Source: Xanthomonas cassavae CFBP 4642 (GTDB lineage: Bacteria > Pseudomonadota > Gammaproteobacteria > Xanthomonadales > Xanthomonadaceae). From it: a stretch of 64,000 nt of DNA. The stretch is from contig NZ_CM002139.1 of the NCBI RefSeq assembly GCF_000454545.1, positions 1,105,809 through 1,169,808 of the forward strand, in the 5' to 3' direction. The translations under genes were made by a program, and so were the position numbers. Shown here piece by piece: positions 46,279-54,421 of the stretch. How positions within the stretch are numbered: the stretch's first letter is position 1; each line of letters opens with the position of its first letter. The notes below the pieces were generated by a model that saw only the letters and a program-made list of their open reading frames with translations, was not told where the DNA came from and made no database searches.

Positions 46279-46853
46279 TGGAACGCCGCGAACTGCTGAA
46301 GATGATCGTCGCTGCCACGGGGGCGGCCATGATCGGCCTGCCCGCGCTCGGCCATGGCCAGGCGCCGGCCGAGGGAGCGAAGACCATCTTCTCCGCCGCC
46401 GATGTTCGCACGCTGGACGAGATCGCCGAGACCATCCTGCCGCGGACCAAAACGCCGGGGGCCAAAGATGCCGGCGCCGGCGCGTTCATGGCGCGCTTCG
46501 TCACCGATTGCTACACCGCCCGGCAGCAGTCAGTGTTCCGTGCCGGCCTGATCGACATCGACAAACGCGCCGGCGGCCGATTCGTGTCGCTCGCGCCGCA
46601 GGCGCGCACCGAGCTGCTGCGCGCGCTGGATGCGGAAGCCAGGAAACATGTCGTCGAAACCACTGATATCGGCACCGCCGAAAAGGCGAAAGCAATGCCG
46701 CACTACTTCACGATGATCAAGCAGCTGGCCATCTTCAGCTTCTTCAGCTCGAAGGTCGCCGCCACCGACGTGTTGCGCTACGTTGCCGTGCCGGGCCGCT
46801 ACGACGGCGACATGGCCTATGCCCCCGGCACGCCCGCCTGGGCGACCAACTGA
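46278..46853 (+). CDS. Gluconate 2-dehydrogenase subunit 3 family protein (small subunit)
   Basis: A 191-residue small subunit. An N-terminal signal with the ERRELLKM start (twin arginine, residues 3-4) precedes a helical domain with TLDEIAETILPRTKTPGAKDAG, the hallmark of this family. It is believed to chaperone and export the GMC subunit, as in fructose and glucoside dehydrogenases. Its ATG overlaps the last base of the GMC stop codon. Confidence 0.9.
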   Translation: MERRELLKMIVAATGAAMIGLPALGHGQAPAEGAKTIFSAADVRTLDEIAETILPRTKTPGAKDAGAGAFMARFVTDCYTARQQSVFRAGLIDIDKRAGGRFVSLAPQARTELLRALDAEARKHVVETTDIGTAEKAKAMPHYFTMIKQLAIFSFFSSKVAATDVLRYVAVPGRYDGDMAYAPGTPAWATN

Positions 46854-46897
46854 TGGGCCGCAACGATGCGCTCCTGCGCCGCTTCCCCGGGAACGCC

Positions 46898-47641
46898 ATG
46901 ACCAGACCCTTCCTGATGGCGGCCAGCCTGTTGGCCGCGGCGCCTGCGGTCGCGCAGACCAGCGGCGGTGCGTCGCGCGATCCGGCCAAGACGGAAGTGT
47001 GGACGCCCGTCCCCGCGCTCGTGGCCACGCCCCCGGGCCGCGCGCCCTCCGACGCCATCGTGCTGTTCGATGGCAAGGATCTCTCCGCCTGGGAGTCGGA
47101 GCAGGGCGGACCGGTGCCCTGGAGCGTTACCGACGGCGCGCTGACCGTGGTCCCGGGCAGCAAGGGCATCCGCACCAGGCAGCGCTTCTGCGACATCCAA
47201 CTGCATGTCGAATGGCGCACGCCCACCGGGACGCGGGGGTTCGAAGGCCAGCAGCGAGGCAACAGCGGCATCTTCCTGCAGGAGCTGTATGAGCTGCAGG
47301 TACTCGACAGCGACAACAACCCGACCTACGCCAACGGCCAGGCTGGCGCGATCTACAAGCAGGCCATTCCGCTGGTGAACGCGTCGCGTGCGCCGGGCCA
47401 GTGGCAGGCCTACGACATCCTCTGGAAGGCGCCGCGCTTTTCGCAGGGAGGCGGGCTTACCTCACCTGCCCGCATCACCGTCCTGCACAACGGCGTGCTG
47501 GTGCAGGACGATACCGTCCTGTCGGGCAAGACCGAGTACATCGGCGCGCCGTCGTACGCGCCGCATGGGTGCGCGCCGATCTTGCTGCAGGAGCACGATT
47601 CCAAGGTCAGCTACCGCAACATCTGGGTACGCGCGCTGTAG
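46898..47641 (+). CDS. DUF1080 protein, 3-keto-glycoside hydrolase-like, exported
   Basis: A 247-residue secreted beta-jellyroll protein. The signal peptide (MTRPFLMAASLLAAAPAVAQ) argues for ATG 46898, although ATG 46853 overlaps the upstream stop and could be used. Family landmarks are LFDGKDLSAWE, RGNSGIFLQELYELQVLDS and HNGVLVQDD. DUF1080 enzymes are known to cleave 3-keto-disaccharides and 3-keto-glycosides by elimination after C3 oxidation. Lying after the dehydrogenase subunits, it would take the oxidised product in the periplasm. Confidence 0.85.
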   Translation: MTRPFLMAASLLAAAPAVAQTSGGASRDPAKTEVWTPVPALVATPPGRAPSDAIVLFDGKDLSAWESEQGGPVPWSVTDGALTVVPGSKGIRTRQRFCDIQLHVEWRTPTGTRGFEGQQRGNSGIFLQELYELQVLDSDNNPTYANGQAGAIYKQAIPLVNASRAPGQWQAYDILWKAPRFSQGGGLTSPARITVLHNGVLVQDDTVLSGKTEYIGAPSYAPHGCAPILLQEHDSKVSYRNIWVRAL

Positions 47642-47668
47642 CACTCGTGCGCGGCTGGCGCCGGCATC

Positions 47669-47965
47669 CTATTGCGCCAGGAAGCTGGCGATGTTGTCGA
47701 CATCCTCCTGCGACAGCTGAGGGAAGGGCGGCATCAACCCGCCGCCCTTGACGATCTTCTCCTTGATCTGCGCGGGTTGCAGCCGCTTGCCCACGTCGGT
47801 TAGCGCAGGAAACGTGGGCGGGACGCCTGCGCGAGTCGCGCCGTGGCAGGCGGTGCAGTGTGTTGCGTAGAGCTGCGCGCCGGCCGTCGGGTCGTCCTTG
47901 GACCACGCCGTGGTCGCAAGCGCCGCCCCCAGCAGCGCCACGGCCATTGTCAGGATCGTTTTCAA
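47669..47965 (-). CDS. Class I c-type cytochrome
   Basis: A 98-residue exported cytochrome (signal about 1-22). The haem motif is CTACH, and the sixth ligand is probably Met in GGGLMPPFPQLS. It is the last gene of the leftward operon and ends 28 bases from the convergent DUF1080 gene. It is the natural electron acceptor for the dehydrogenase encoded across the gap. Confidence 0.9.
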   Translation of the reverse strand: MKTILTMAVALLGAALATTAWSKDDPTAGAQLYATHCTACHGATRAGVPPTFPALTDVGKRLQPAQIKEKIVKGGGLMPPFPQLSQEDVDNIASFLAQ

Positions 47966-47983
47966 ACCAGGCTCCTTTGCGTG

Positions 47984-48838
47984 CTAGCGATGCGTGCTGG
48001 CGGGCAGGTGCTGACGCAGGTAATCGGCGCCGGTCTGGATGACGGTGGCCGGATCGCGCGGACGGTCGTGCTCGACGATGTACCAGCGTACGCCGGCATC
48101 GGCCGCCGCAGGCAGGATCGCGTTCCAGTCCAGCACGCCCCGGCCCACGGCGGCGAAGCCGCCTTCGTCCTCGGCCTGGCCTTTCGGCGCATTGTCCTTG
48201 GCGTGGACTGCGAACATGCGGCCCTTGAACTTGCCCAGCATCGCCGCCGGGTCGTAGCCCGCGCGCGCGACCCAGGCCAGATCCAGTTCGGTCTGAAGAT
48301 CAGGGCCGGCGGCGGCGAACAGCAGCTCCAGCCCGGTCTTGCCATTGATGTCGACCAGTTCGAAGTCGTGGTTGTGGTAGGCCAGGCGCATGCCCTTGGC
48401 CTGCATCCGCTTCGCGATCTGGCCCAGTTCCCGGCCCAATGCGGTCCAGCCCGCGGCATCGGTCGGCCGATCCTTCTCGTCCAGGTAAGGCACCACCAGG
48501 GTCGTGTTGCCGATCGAGCGGTTGAACGCCATCACGCCGTCCAGATCCTTGCGCAGCTCGGCCAGCTGCACGTGCGAGGAGATCGCCTTGATCGAATACC
48601 TGCCCAGCAGCTGCTTGAGTTCGGCAGCGCTGACGTTCTGCGTGCCGACCGTTTCCACCGCGCCCACGCCGGCGTCGTGGACGATCTTCAGCTGTTGGTC
48701 GAGCGAGCCGGCGTTGCGCAGCGTGTACATCTGCACCGCGATGGGCTGTTGCGGGCCGGCGGCGTCGCGTGCGAAGGCGGGCAGGGCGACGAGCAGCAGC
48801 AGGGCGAGGGTCGCGGTCCTGCGTGTAGGCAGATGCAT
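47984..48838 (-). CDS. Exported TIM-barrel sugar isomerase/epimerase-like protein
   Basis: A 284-residue protein with a signal peptide (about 1-26, ending LPAFA). I chose ATG 48838 because GGAGG lies 8 bases before it. TIM-barrel landmarks are IAVQMYTLRN, MRLAYHNHDFELVD, ELDLAWVARAG and KDNAPKGQ. It belongs to the xylose isomerase-like superfamily; members in 3-keto-sugar clusters have lyase or hydratase roles on glucosides. Its periplasmic location puts it beside the DUF1080 hydrolase. Confidence 0.85.
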   Translation of the reverse strand: MHLPTRRTATLALLLLVALPAFARDAAGPQQPIAVQMYTLRNAGSLDQQLKIVHDAGVGAVETVGTQNVSAAELKQLLGRYSIKAISSHVQLAELRKDLDGVMAFNRSIGNTTLVVPYLDEKDRPTDAAGWTALGRELGQIAKRMQAKGMRLAYHNHDFELVDINGKTGLELLFAAAGPDLQTELDLAWVARAGYDPAAMLGKFKGRMFAVHAKDNAPKGQAEDEGGFAAVGRGVLDWNAILPAAADAGVRWYIVEHDRPRDPATVIQTGADYLRQHLPASTHR

Positions 48839-48857
48839 CAGAAAGTCCTCCCGGAAT

Positions 48858-49982
48858 TCAATCGATGGATGTCCAGCCACGTGTTCTGGCCGATGTGATG
48901 ACGCGATCGACGATCAGCGCCGAGCGCACCCCGTCTTCGAAAGTCGGCAAGCCTTCCGGCCGCTCGCGTTCGATGGCGCGATAGGTGTCGGCGACGAACG
49001 CCTCGAAGCAATCGCCGTAGCCCTGCGCATGCCCGGCCGGCAACGTCGACAGCCGGCGTTGTTCGGCGCTGCCGGCCCCCGGGCCGCGCACGAAGATCTC
49101 CTCGCGCTGGTCGGGCAGGCCGATCCACAGCCGTTCGGCATCCTCCTGGTTGAACGCCACGCTGGCCCTGGCGCCGTCGATCTCGAACCAGAGGCGATTA
49201 CGGCGCCCGGCCGACACCTGGCTCACCGTCAACGAGGCCAACGTGCCCGCGCTTGTTCTGAACATCGCCGCAGCCACGTCCTCGCTCGACACCGCCTGCA
49301 TCGCGCCGCCTGCCGTCGGCGTGCCGAAGCTCTGTCCGGTGAGCGCGCCGCGCTCGGCGATCACGGTCGCGAACGCCGCGCTGACCTCGACGAAACGCTC
49401 GCCGCCGACCCATTCCACCAGGTCGCACCAGTGCGAGCCGATGTCGGCGAACACGCGCGATGCGCCGCCCAGCGCCGGGTCCACGCGCCAGTTGTTGCTG
49501 GCGGGGTCCAGCAGCCAATCCTGCAGATAGCTGCCGTGTATCAAGCGCAGCGGCCCCAGTTCGCCCTGCGCGATGCGCGCGCGCGCCTCGCGGACCACCG
49601 GGTGGTAGCGGTAGACGAAGGGGACCGTGGCAACCCGCCCGGCCGAGGCGGCCAGTGCCGCCAACGCCTGGGCGTCCTGTAGCGTCGTGGCCAAGGGTTT
49701 CTCGCAGATCACGTGCTTGCCGGCGTCCAGCGCCGCCTGCGCCATGGCGCGGTGCAGATGGTTGGGCGTGCACACGTGCACTACCTGCACCTGTGGGTCG
49801 GCGACCACCTCTTCGATGTCGCGATAAGCGCGCGGCACATTCCATGACTGCGCAACCTCGCGTGCGCGTTGCGCGGAAGAGGCGGCGATGCCGCGGACCT
49901 GCGCACCGGCCAGCAGCGCCGCGCGACGATGCACGGCGCCGATCATGCCGGTACCGACAATGGCGATTCCAAGCTTGCTCAT
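48858..49982 (-). CDS. Gfo/Idh/MocA family oxidoreductase
   Basis: A 374-residue NAD(P)-dependent dehydrogenase. The nucleotide motif is IVGTGMIGAVHR, and the conserved CEKPLA is near residue 95. No signal peptide, so cytoplasmic. In this setting it would reduce the imported 3-keto sugar back to glucose or a related sugar. Substrate is inferred from neighbours. Confidence 0.88.
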   Translation of the reverse strand: MSKLGIAIVGTGMIGAVHRRAALLAGAQVRGIAASSAQRAREVAQSWNVPRAYRDIEEVVADPQVQVVHVCTPNHLHRAMAQAALDAGKHVICEKPLATTLQDAQALAALAASAGRVATVPFVYRYHPVVREARARIAQGELGPLRLIHGSYLQDWLLDPASNNWRVDPALGGASRVFADIGSHWCDLVEWVGGERFVEVSAAFATVIAERGALTGQSFGTPTAGGAMQAVSSEDVAAAMFRTSAGTLASLTVSQVSAGRRNRLWFEIDGARASVAFNQEDAERLWIGLPDQREEIFVRGPGAGSAEQRRLSTLPAGHAQGYGDCFEAFVADTYRAIERERPEGLPTFEDGVRSALIVDRVITSARTRGWTSID

Positions 49983-49992
49983 CGAATGGGCC

Positions 49993-51207
49993 TCAGCGCG
50001 TGGAAGGGGCGGCGGCGACCGGCCGGTCGCGGAACAGCAGCAGGAAGCCGACCAGCACGACCAGCGCCACGCCTGCGGGGAACAGCCAGATCTGCTGCCA
50101 GTTCGGACCGGCCGCCGTGGTGTAGTGCTCCACCACCGCGCCGGACAGGAACGTGCCGATCAACATGCCTACGCCGTACGTGGCCAGGGTGATGAAGCCC
50201 TGCGCGCTGCTGCGCGTGGCCGGGCCGGCGTGCGCATCGGTGTAGATCTGGCCGGTGACGAAGAAGAAGTCGTAGCAGATGCCGTGCAGCAGGATGCCGA
50301 TGATGAGCAGGGAGAAGCCGCTGCCCGCATCGCCGAAGGCGAACATCGCGTAGCGCAGCACCCACGCCGCCATGCCCAGCGCCAGCATCGTCTTGACCCC
50401 CAGCCGCACGAACAGCATCGGCATGGCCAGCATCAGCAGGACTTCGGACACCTGTCCCAGCGATTGCAGGCCGGCCGCGCCGCGCACACCCAGATCGTTG
50501 AGATACGGGTTGGTGAAGTTGTAGTAGAACGCCAGCGGGATGCAGATGGCGATGGATGCAAGGAAGAACACCAGATAGGAGCGCGACTTCAACAGCCGCA
50601 GCGCGTCCAGTCCCAGGATCTCCCCCAGCCCGGCGTCGCGCTGCCGCGCCAGCGGCGGCGTGTGCGGCAGGGTGAAGGCATACAGGCCCAGGGCCAGCGA
50701 TGCCATCGCCGCCATCCGGAACGTCAGTTCGAGCCGGTGCGCCTGTTCCCAGCCCAGCCAGCCGATCAGCACGCCCGCCACGATCCAGCCGACGCTGCCG
50801 GCCATCCGCACCGACGGGAACTGCTTTTCAGGCGATTGCATATGCCACATCGCCACGCTGTTGGCCAGCGCCAGCGTCGGCATGAACAGCAGCATGTAGG
50901 CCATGACGCAGGCGGAGAACATGCCGAAGCTCGTCGCCGTGGACGCCATCCACATGAGCACCGCACCGGCGAGGTGCAGCACCGCGAGGATGCGCTGCGC
51001 CGCGAAGTAGCGATCCGCGACCAGGCCGACCAGGAATGGCGCCACGATGGCGCCGATGGACTGGCTGAGGAAGGCGGTTGCCACCTGGCTCGCACTGGCC
51101 TGCAGCGGACCCTGCACCAGGTACGTGCCCAGCGTCACGAACCATGCCCCCCAGATGAAGAACTGCAAAAACATCATCGCGCCCAAGCGCGACATGGTGT
51201 GCGTCAT
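49993..51207 (-). CDS. MFS transporter, nucleoside:H+ symporter-like
   Basis: A 404-residue transporter with about 12 membrane segments. The start MSRLGAMMFLQFFIWGAWFV and the GLVADRYFAAQRIL loop resemble the NupG/XapB branch of the major facilitator family. The ATG at 51207 has GGAGGG 6 bases upstream. In this cluster it is the likely importer of the keto-sugar product. Confidence 0.88.
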   Translation of the reverse strand: MTHTMSRLGAMMFLQFFIWGAWFVTLGTYLVQGPLQASASQVATAFLSQSIGAIVAPFLVGLVADRYFAAQRILAVLHLAGAVLMWMASTATSFGMFSACVMAYMLLFMPTLALANSVAMWHMQSPEKQFPSVRMAGSVGWIVAGVLIGWLGWEQAHRLELTFRMAAMASLALGLYAFTLPHTPPLARQRDAGLGEILGLDALRLLKSRSYLVFFLASIAICIPLAFYYNFTNPYLNDLGVRGAAGLQSLGQVSEVLLMLAMPMLFVRLGVKTMLALGMAAWVLRYAMFAFGDAGSGFSLLIIGILLHGICYDFFFVTGQIYTDAHAGPATRSSAQGFITLATYGVGMLIGTFLSGAVVEHYTTAAGPNWQQIWLFPAGVALVVLVGFLLLFRDRPVAAAPSTR

Positions 51208-51226
51208 GGTTTGCCCTCCCAGGCTT

Positions 51227-52279
51227 CTAGATCCCCAGCATGCGGCGCAGCGATTGCGGATCGGCGCCGCTGTCGGCGAAGTCGTCGAAGGCGCGTTCGG
51301 TAACGCGGATGATGTGGTCGCGGATGAACGCGGCACCCTCGCGTGCGCCGTCTTCCGGATGCTTCAGGCAGCACTCCCATTCCAGCACCGCCCAGCCCGG
51401 GAAATCGTATTGCGCGAACTTCGAGAAGATCGCCTTGAAGTCGATCTGGCCGTCGCCCAGCGAACGGAACCGCCCCGGACGATCGATCCAGTCCTGGTAG
51501 CCGCCATAGACGCCGCTGCGCGCACTGGCGCGATACTCCGCGTCCTTGACGTGGAAGATGCCGATGCGCGCGTGATACCGGTCGATGAAGCCCAGGTAGT
51601 CCATCTGCTGCAGCAGCAGGTGGCTGGGGTCGTACAGGATCCTGGCGCGCGGGTGGTGGTCCACGACATCGAGGAAGCGCTCGAAGGTCACGCCGTCGTG
51701 CAGGTCCTCGCCCGGGTGGATCTCGAAGCACAGGTCCACGCCGCAGGCGTCGAAGGCATCCAGGATGGGGCGCCAGCGGCGGCCGAGTTCGGCGAACGCG
51801 GCGTCCACCAGCCCGGGCGGGCGTTGCGGCCAGGGATAGAGGTAAGGCCAGGCCAGCGCGCCGGAGAACGTGGCATGCGCCGTCAGGCCAAGGCGCTGAC
51901 TGGCCTTGGCAGCCAGCAGCAGTTGCTCCACCGCCCAGGCCTGGCGGGCGGCGGGATCGCCGCGCTTGTCCGGCGGTGCGAATCCGTCGAACAGGGGGGC
52001 ATAGGTGGGGTGGACGGCGACCAGCTGGCCCTGCAGGTGGGTGGACAGCTCGGTGATCTGCAGGCCATGCCCGGCCAGCATGCCGGCAAGGTCGTCGCAG
52101 TACGCCTGGCTTTGCGCGGCCTGTGCCAGATCGAACAGGTGCGGCGCGCTGGTGGGGACTTGTACGCCGGAGTAGCCCAGGCCTGCGGCCCAGCCGGCCA
52201 GTGTGTCCAAGCGATCGAAGGGAGGTGTGTCGCCAATGAACTGCGCGAGGAACAGCGCTGGACCTTTGAGCGTCTTCAA
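51227..52279 (-). CDS. Cytoplasmic TIM-barrel sugar isomerase/epimerase-like protein
   Basis: A 350-residue AP-endonuclease-2-type barrel, first gene of the leftward operon. Landmarks are CFEIHPGEDLHDG, ILYDPSHLLLQQMDY, HVKDAEY and AVLEWECCLKHPEDG, giving a full metal site. No ATG is suitably placed: the in-frame ATG at 52378 lies beyond the operator. I therefore place the start at TTG 52279, 9 bases after GGGG. Likely an isomerase of the 3-keto-sugar route; exact reaction unknown. Confidence 0.85.
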   Translation of the reverse strand: MKTLKGPALFLAQFIGDTPPFDRLDTLAGWAAGLGYSGVQVPTSAPHLFDLAQAAQSQAYCDDLAGMLAGHGLQITELSTHLQGQLVAVHPTYAPLFDGFAPPDKRGDPAARQAWAVEQLLLAAKASQRLGLTAHATFSGALAWPYLYPWPQRPPGLVDAAFAELGRRWRPILDAFDACGVDLCFEIHPGEDLHDGVTFERFLDVVDHHPRARILYDPSHLLLQQMDYLGFIDRYHARIGIFHVKDAEYRASARSGVYGGYQDWIDRPGRFRSLGDGQIDFKAIFSKFAQYDFPGWAVLEWECCLKHPEDGAREGAAFIRDHIIRVTERAFDDFADSGADPQSLRRMLGI

Positions 52280-52294
52280 CGTGATTTGCCCCGA

Positions 52295-52309
52295 TGCAAT
52301 CGATTGAAT
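52295..52309. promoter_or_regulatory. LacI-type operator, copy 2
   Basis: The same 15-mer TGCAATCGATTGAAT as at 43598-43612. On the minus strand GATAAT (52308-52313), a 5/6 match to a -10 box, abuts it, so repressor would cover the start of the leftward operon. The LacI gene starts 63 bases away on the other strand and may be autoregulated. Confidence 0.75.
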
Positions 52310-52371
52310 TATCCTAGCATGGGCATCCCGCAAGACCCGTTGTGCACTGCACAGCAGAAAGAAGGCCTGGC

Positions 52372-53382
52372 ATGGCAATCACCATTTACGACATTGCAAA
52401 GCACGTCGGCGTCACCGCCGGCACCGTGTCGCGGGCGCTTTCGCGGCCGGAAAAAGTCTTGCCGGACACGCGCGCGCGCATCGAGCAGGCTGCCGCGGCG
52501 CTGGGCTATGTCCCCAATACGGTGGCCAGGACGCTCAAGACCCAGCGCAGCGGCAAGCTCCTGGTCACCGTCCCGGACATCGCCAATCCATTCTTTGCGC
52601 AGATCCTGCAAGGCGCGGAGGACGCAGCGCAGGCGGTTGGTTATGCGGTATTGCTGGGCGATACCCAGCACCAGCCCGACCGCGAGGAGCGCTACGCGCA
52701 GATGCTCCGGCGCAACGAGGCGGACGGCCTGATCGTGCTGGGGCACCGCCTCCCGCCGACGGCGCGTGAGATCGTCAAGCAGCTGGGCGCTGCGGCGCCG
52801 GTGGTCAACGGCTGCGAGTTCGACCCGGCGCTGGGCATTCCCAGCGTCCATATCGACAACGCGGCCGCCGCGCGCACCGTGATGGACCACCTGTATGGAT
52901 TGGGGCACGAGCGCATCGCCGTGGTGGGCGGCCCGCCCGATAACCCCCTGCACCAGCAACGGCTGGAGGGGGCGCGGGCGTCCGCCAAGGCGCGCGGCCG
53001 CGTGCGCAAGCTGGTCGTGGTGCCGGGCGATTTCTCGGTGGAATCCGGCCATGCGGCTGCGATGGCGCTGTTGGCCCGTGCGTCCACGCCGACCGCATTC
53101 TTCTGCTTCAGCGATCAGGCCGCGCTGGGCGCGCTGGCGGCCTGCCGTGACCTGGGCATCCGCGTGCCGGATGACCTGTCCATCGCCGGCTTCGACGACC
53201 TGGCCTCGTCCAGCTACCTCACGCCCCCATTGACCACCATCCGGCAACCCATGCGAGAGATCGGTGTCCGCGCGGTCAACCTGCTGCTCGCGATCATCGA
53301 ACGGGTGGACGTACCGCCGCAGCAGACGCTGGATTTCAGCTTGATGTTGCGTGGGTCCACTGGTGCGCCGCGGCGTAGGTGA
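52372..53382 (+). CDS. LacI-family transcriptional regulator
   Basis: A 336-residue repressor. The N-terminal helix-turn-helix is TIYDIAKHVGVTAGTVSRAL, with the hinge helix YVPNTVARTLKTQRS, and the C-terminal sugar-binding domain has PDIANPFFAQIL and LSIAGFDDLASSSYLTPPLTT. It is divergent from the leftward operon and almost surely acts on the two identical operators in this locus. The inducer is probably a pathway sugar. Confidence 0.93.
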   Translation: MAITIYDIAKHVGVTAGTVSRALSRPEKVLPDTRARIEQAAAALGYVPNTVARTLKTQRSGKLLVTVPDIANPFFAQILQGAEDAAQAVGYAVLLGDTQHQPDREERYAQMLRRNEADGLIVLGHRLPPTAREIVKQLGAAAPVVNGCEFDPALGIPSVHIDNAAAARTVMDHLYGLGHERIAVVGGPPDNPLHQQRLEGARASAKARGRVRKLVVVPGDFSVESGHAAAMALLARASTPTAFFCFSDQAALGALAACRDLGIRVPDDLSIAGFDDLASSSYLTPPLTTIRQPMREIGVRAVNLLLAIIERVDVPPQQTLDFSLMLRGSTGAPRRR

Positions 53383-53487
53383 CGTCAGCGGTGGGCAAGG
53401 CGCCCCCGGCCTCACGCGAATCAGGATCAGGGACATCGCCCGCACAAGCGGGGCAGGCCCCACCCCCGGACCACGATCCACTGGCGC

Positions 53488-54321
53488 GTGCCCGCACTGC
53501 AGGCGATCGATGCGGGCGATGACGATGCGGTACGCGATGCAGCGTGGGCACTCGCCTATCGGTCCGAGCCTGACGCCTGGGCCAGTCTGCGCGCAGTGCA
53601 TGCGCGTATTCCGGCCGCAAGGAAGCCGACCAACTCGCCATGGCCTTCTTCCGTACCCGCGACCTCAGTTGCATGCCCTGGCCTGGAGCGCGTGTGCGCG
53701 TATGCCGCGACAGCACCCAGTGTGCGATCCGGCCCCGCACGGCATGACACCGACGAACCTGCGGCAACGCCGCCTGCGGTTCCCGCTGCGGATCTCGCCG
53801 CGATGCGGCAAACGCTCGCACGCCTTGGCTTTCAATGCGTGGCAGGGGTGTCTGCTGCCCGGTTCGAGGCCGCGGATGCGACCTCGGTACTGGCCGCTTC
53901 CGGCTACCTCCATGGCGTCGATGCCGAGACCGGGCAGTTTCCCCATGCGCACGATTCGCTGCTGCGCACACTGGCATCGCTGGTGCAGCCTGCGCTCGAT
54001 GGCGCGGCATTCGAAGAACAGGCGCCCGATCAGGAGAATGGGCCTTATCGGCTGGTTGCCTATCTCGACGGTAAGCGCTACCAGATCGAGGTGGGGCTGC
54101 ACGGCCATCGCCTGAGCATTCGCGATTCCGGCGACGGCTTCGATACTGCATTAGCCGCGCAGCGCTACACCGCATCGTTGAAGCAGTCGGTCAAGCAGGG
54201 CGGCGGTGCGGGACTGGGGCTGTTCCTCATCCGCCGGATCTGCGAACGCTTCGGATGGCGGCTGCATCTGGAGTCCTCCACTCCCCAAGGCGCGCTGGCC
54301 ATCATCGATTTTCATGCGTAA
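53488..54321 (+). CDS. Mosaic protein with a C-terminal HATPase domain, possibly degenerate
   Basis: The frame (277 residues, GTG start) ends in a histidine-kinase-type ATPase: SIRDSGDGFD (G1-like) and GGGAGLGLFLIRRICERFG (G2-like). There is no phosphoacceptor helix or sensor. The first 45 residues look like a fragment of another protein, and its continuation (GRKEADQLAMAFFRTRDLSC) reads in a different frame from about 53608. The central part (about 90-185) I do not recognise. It may be a working fusion, but the broken N-terminal part suggests remnants of two genes. Confidence 0.45.
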   Translation: MPALQAIDAGDDDAVRDAAWALAYRSEPDAWASLRAVHARIPAARKPTNSPWPSSVPATSVACPGLERVCAYAATAPSVRSGPARHDTDEPAATPPAVPAADLAAMRQTLARLGFQCVAGVSAARFEAADATSVLAASGYLHGVDAETGQFPHAHDSLLRTLASLVQPALDGAAFEEQAPDQENGPYRLVAYLDGKRYQIEVGLHGHRLSIRDSGDGFDTALAAQRYTASLKQSVKQGGGAGLGLFLIRRICERFGWRLHLESSTPQGALAIIDFHA

Positions 54322-54421
54322 ATGGGTGTGCGACACGCACCTCCACCGCACCTGATGCCCACGCACTGCTCGGCAGGGGGACCGGCGCGCACGCCAGCCG
54401 CACATCGGACCCGCTGGCAAC

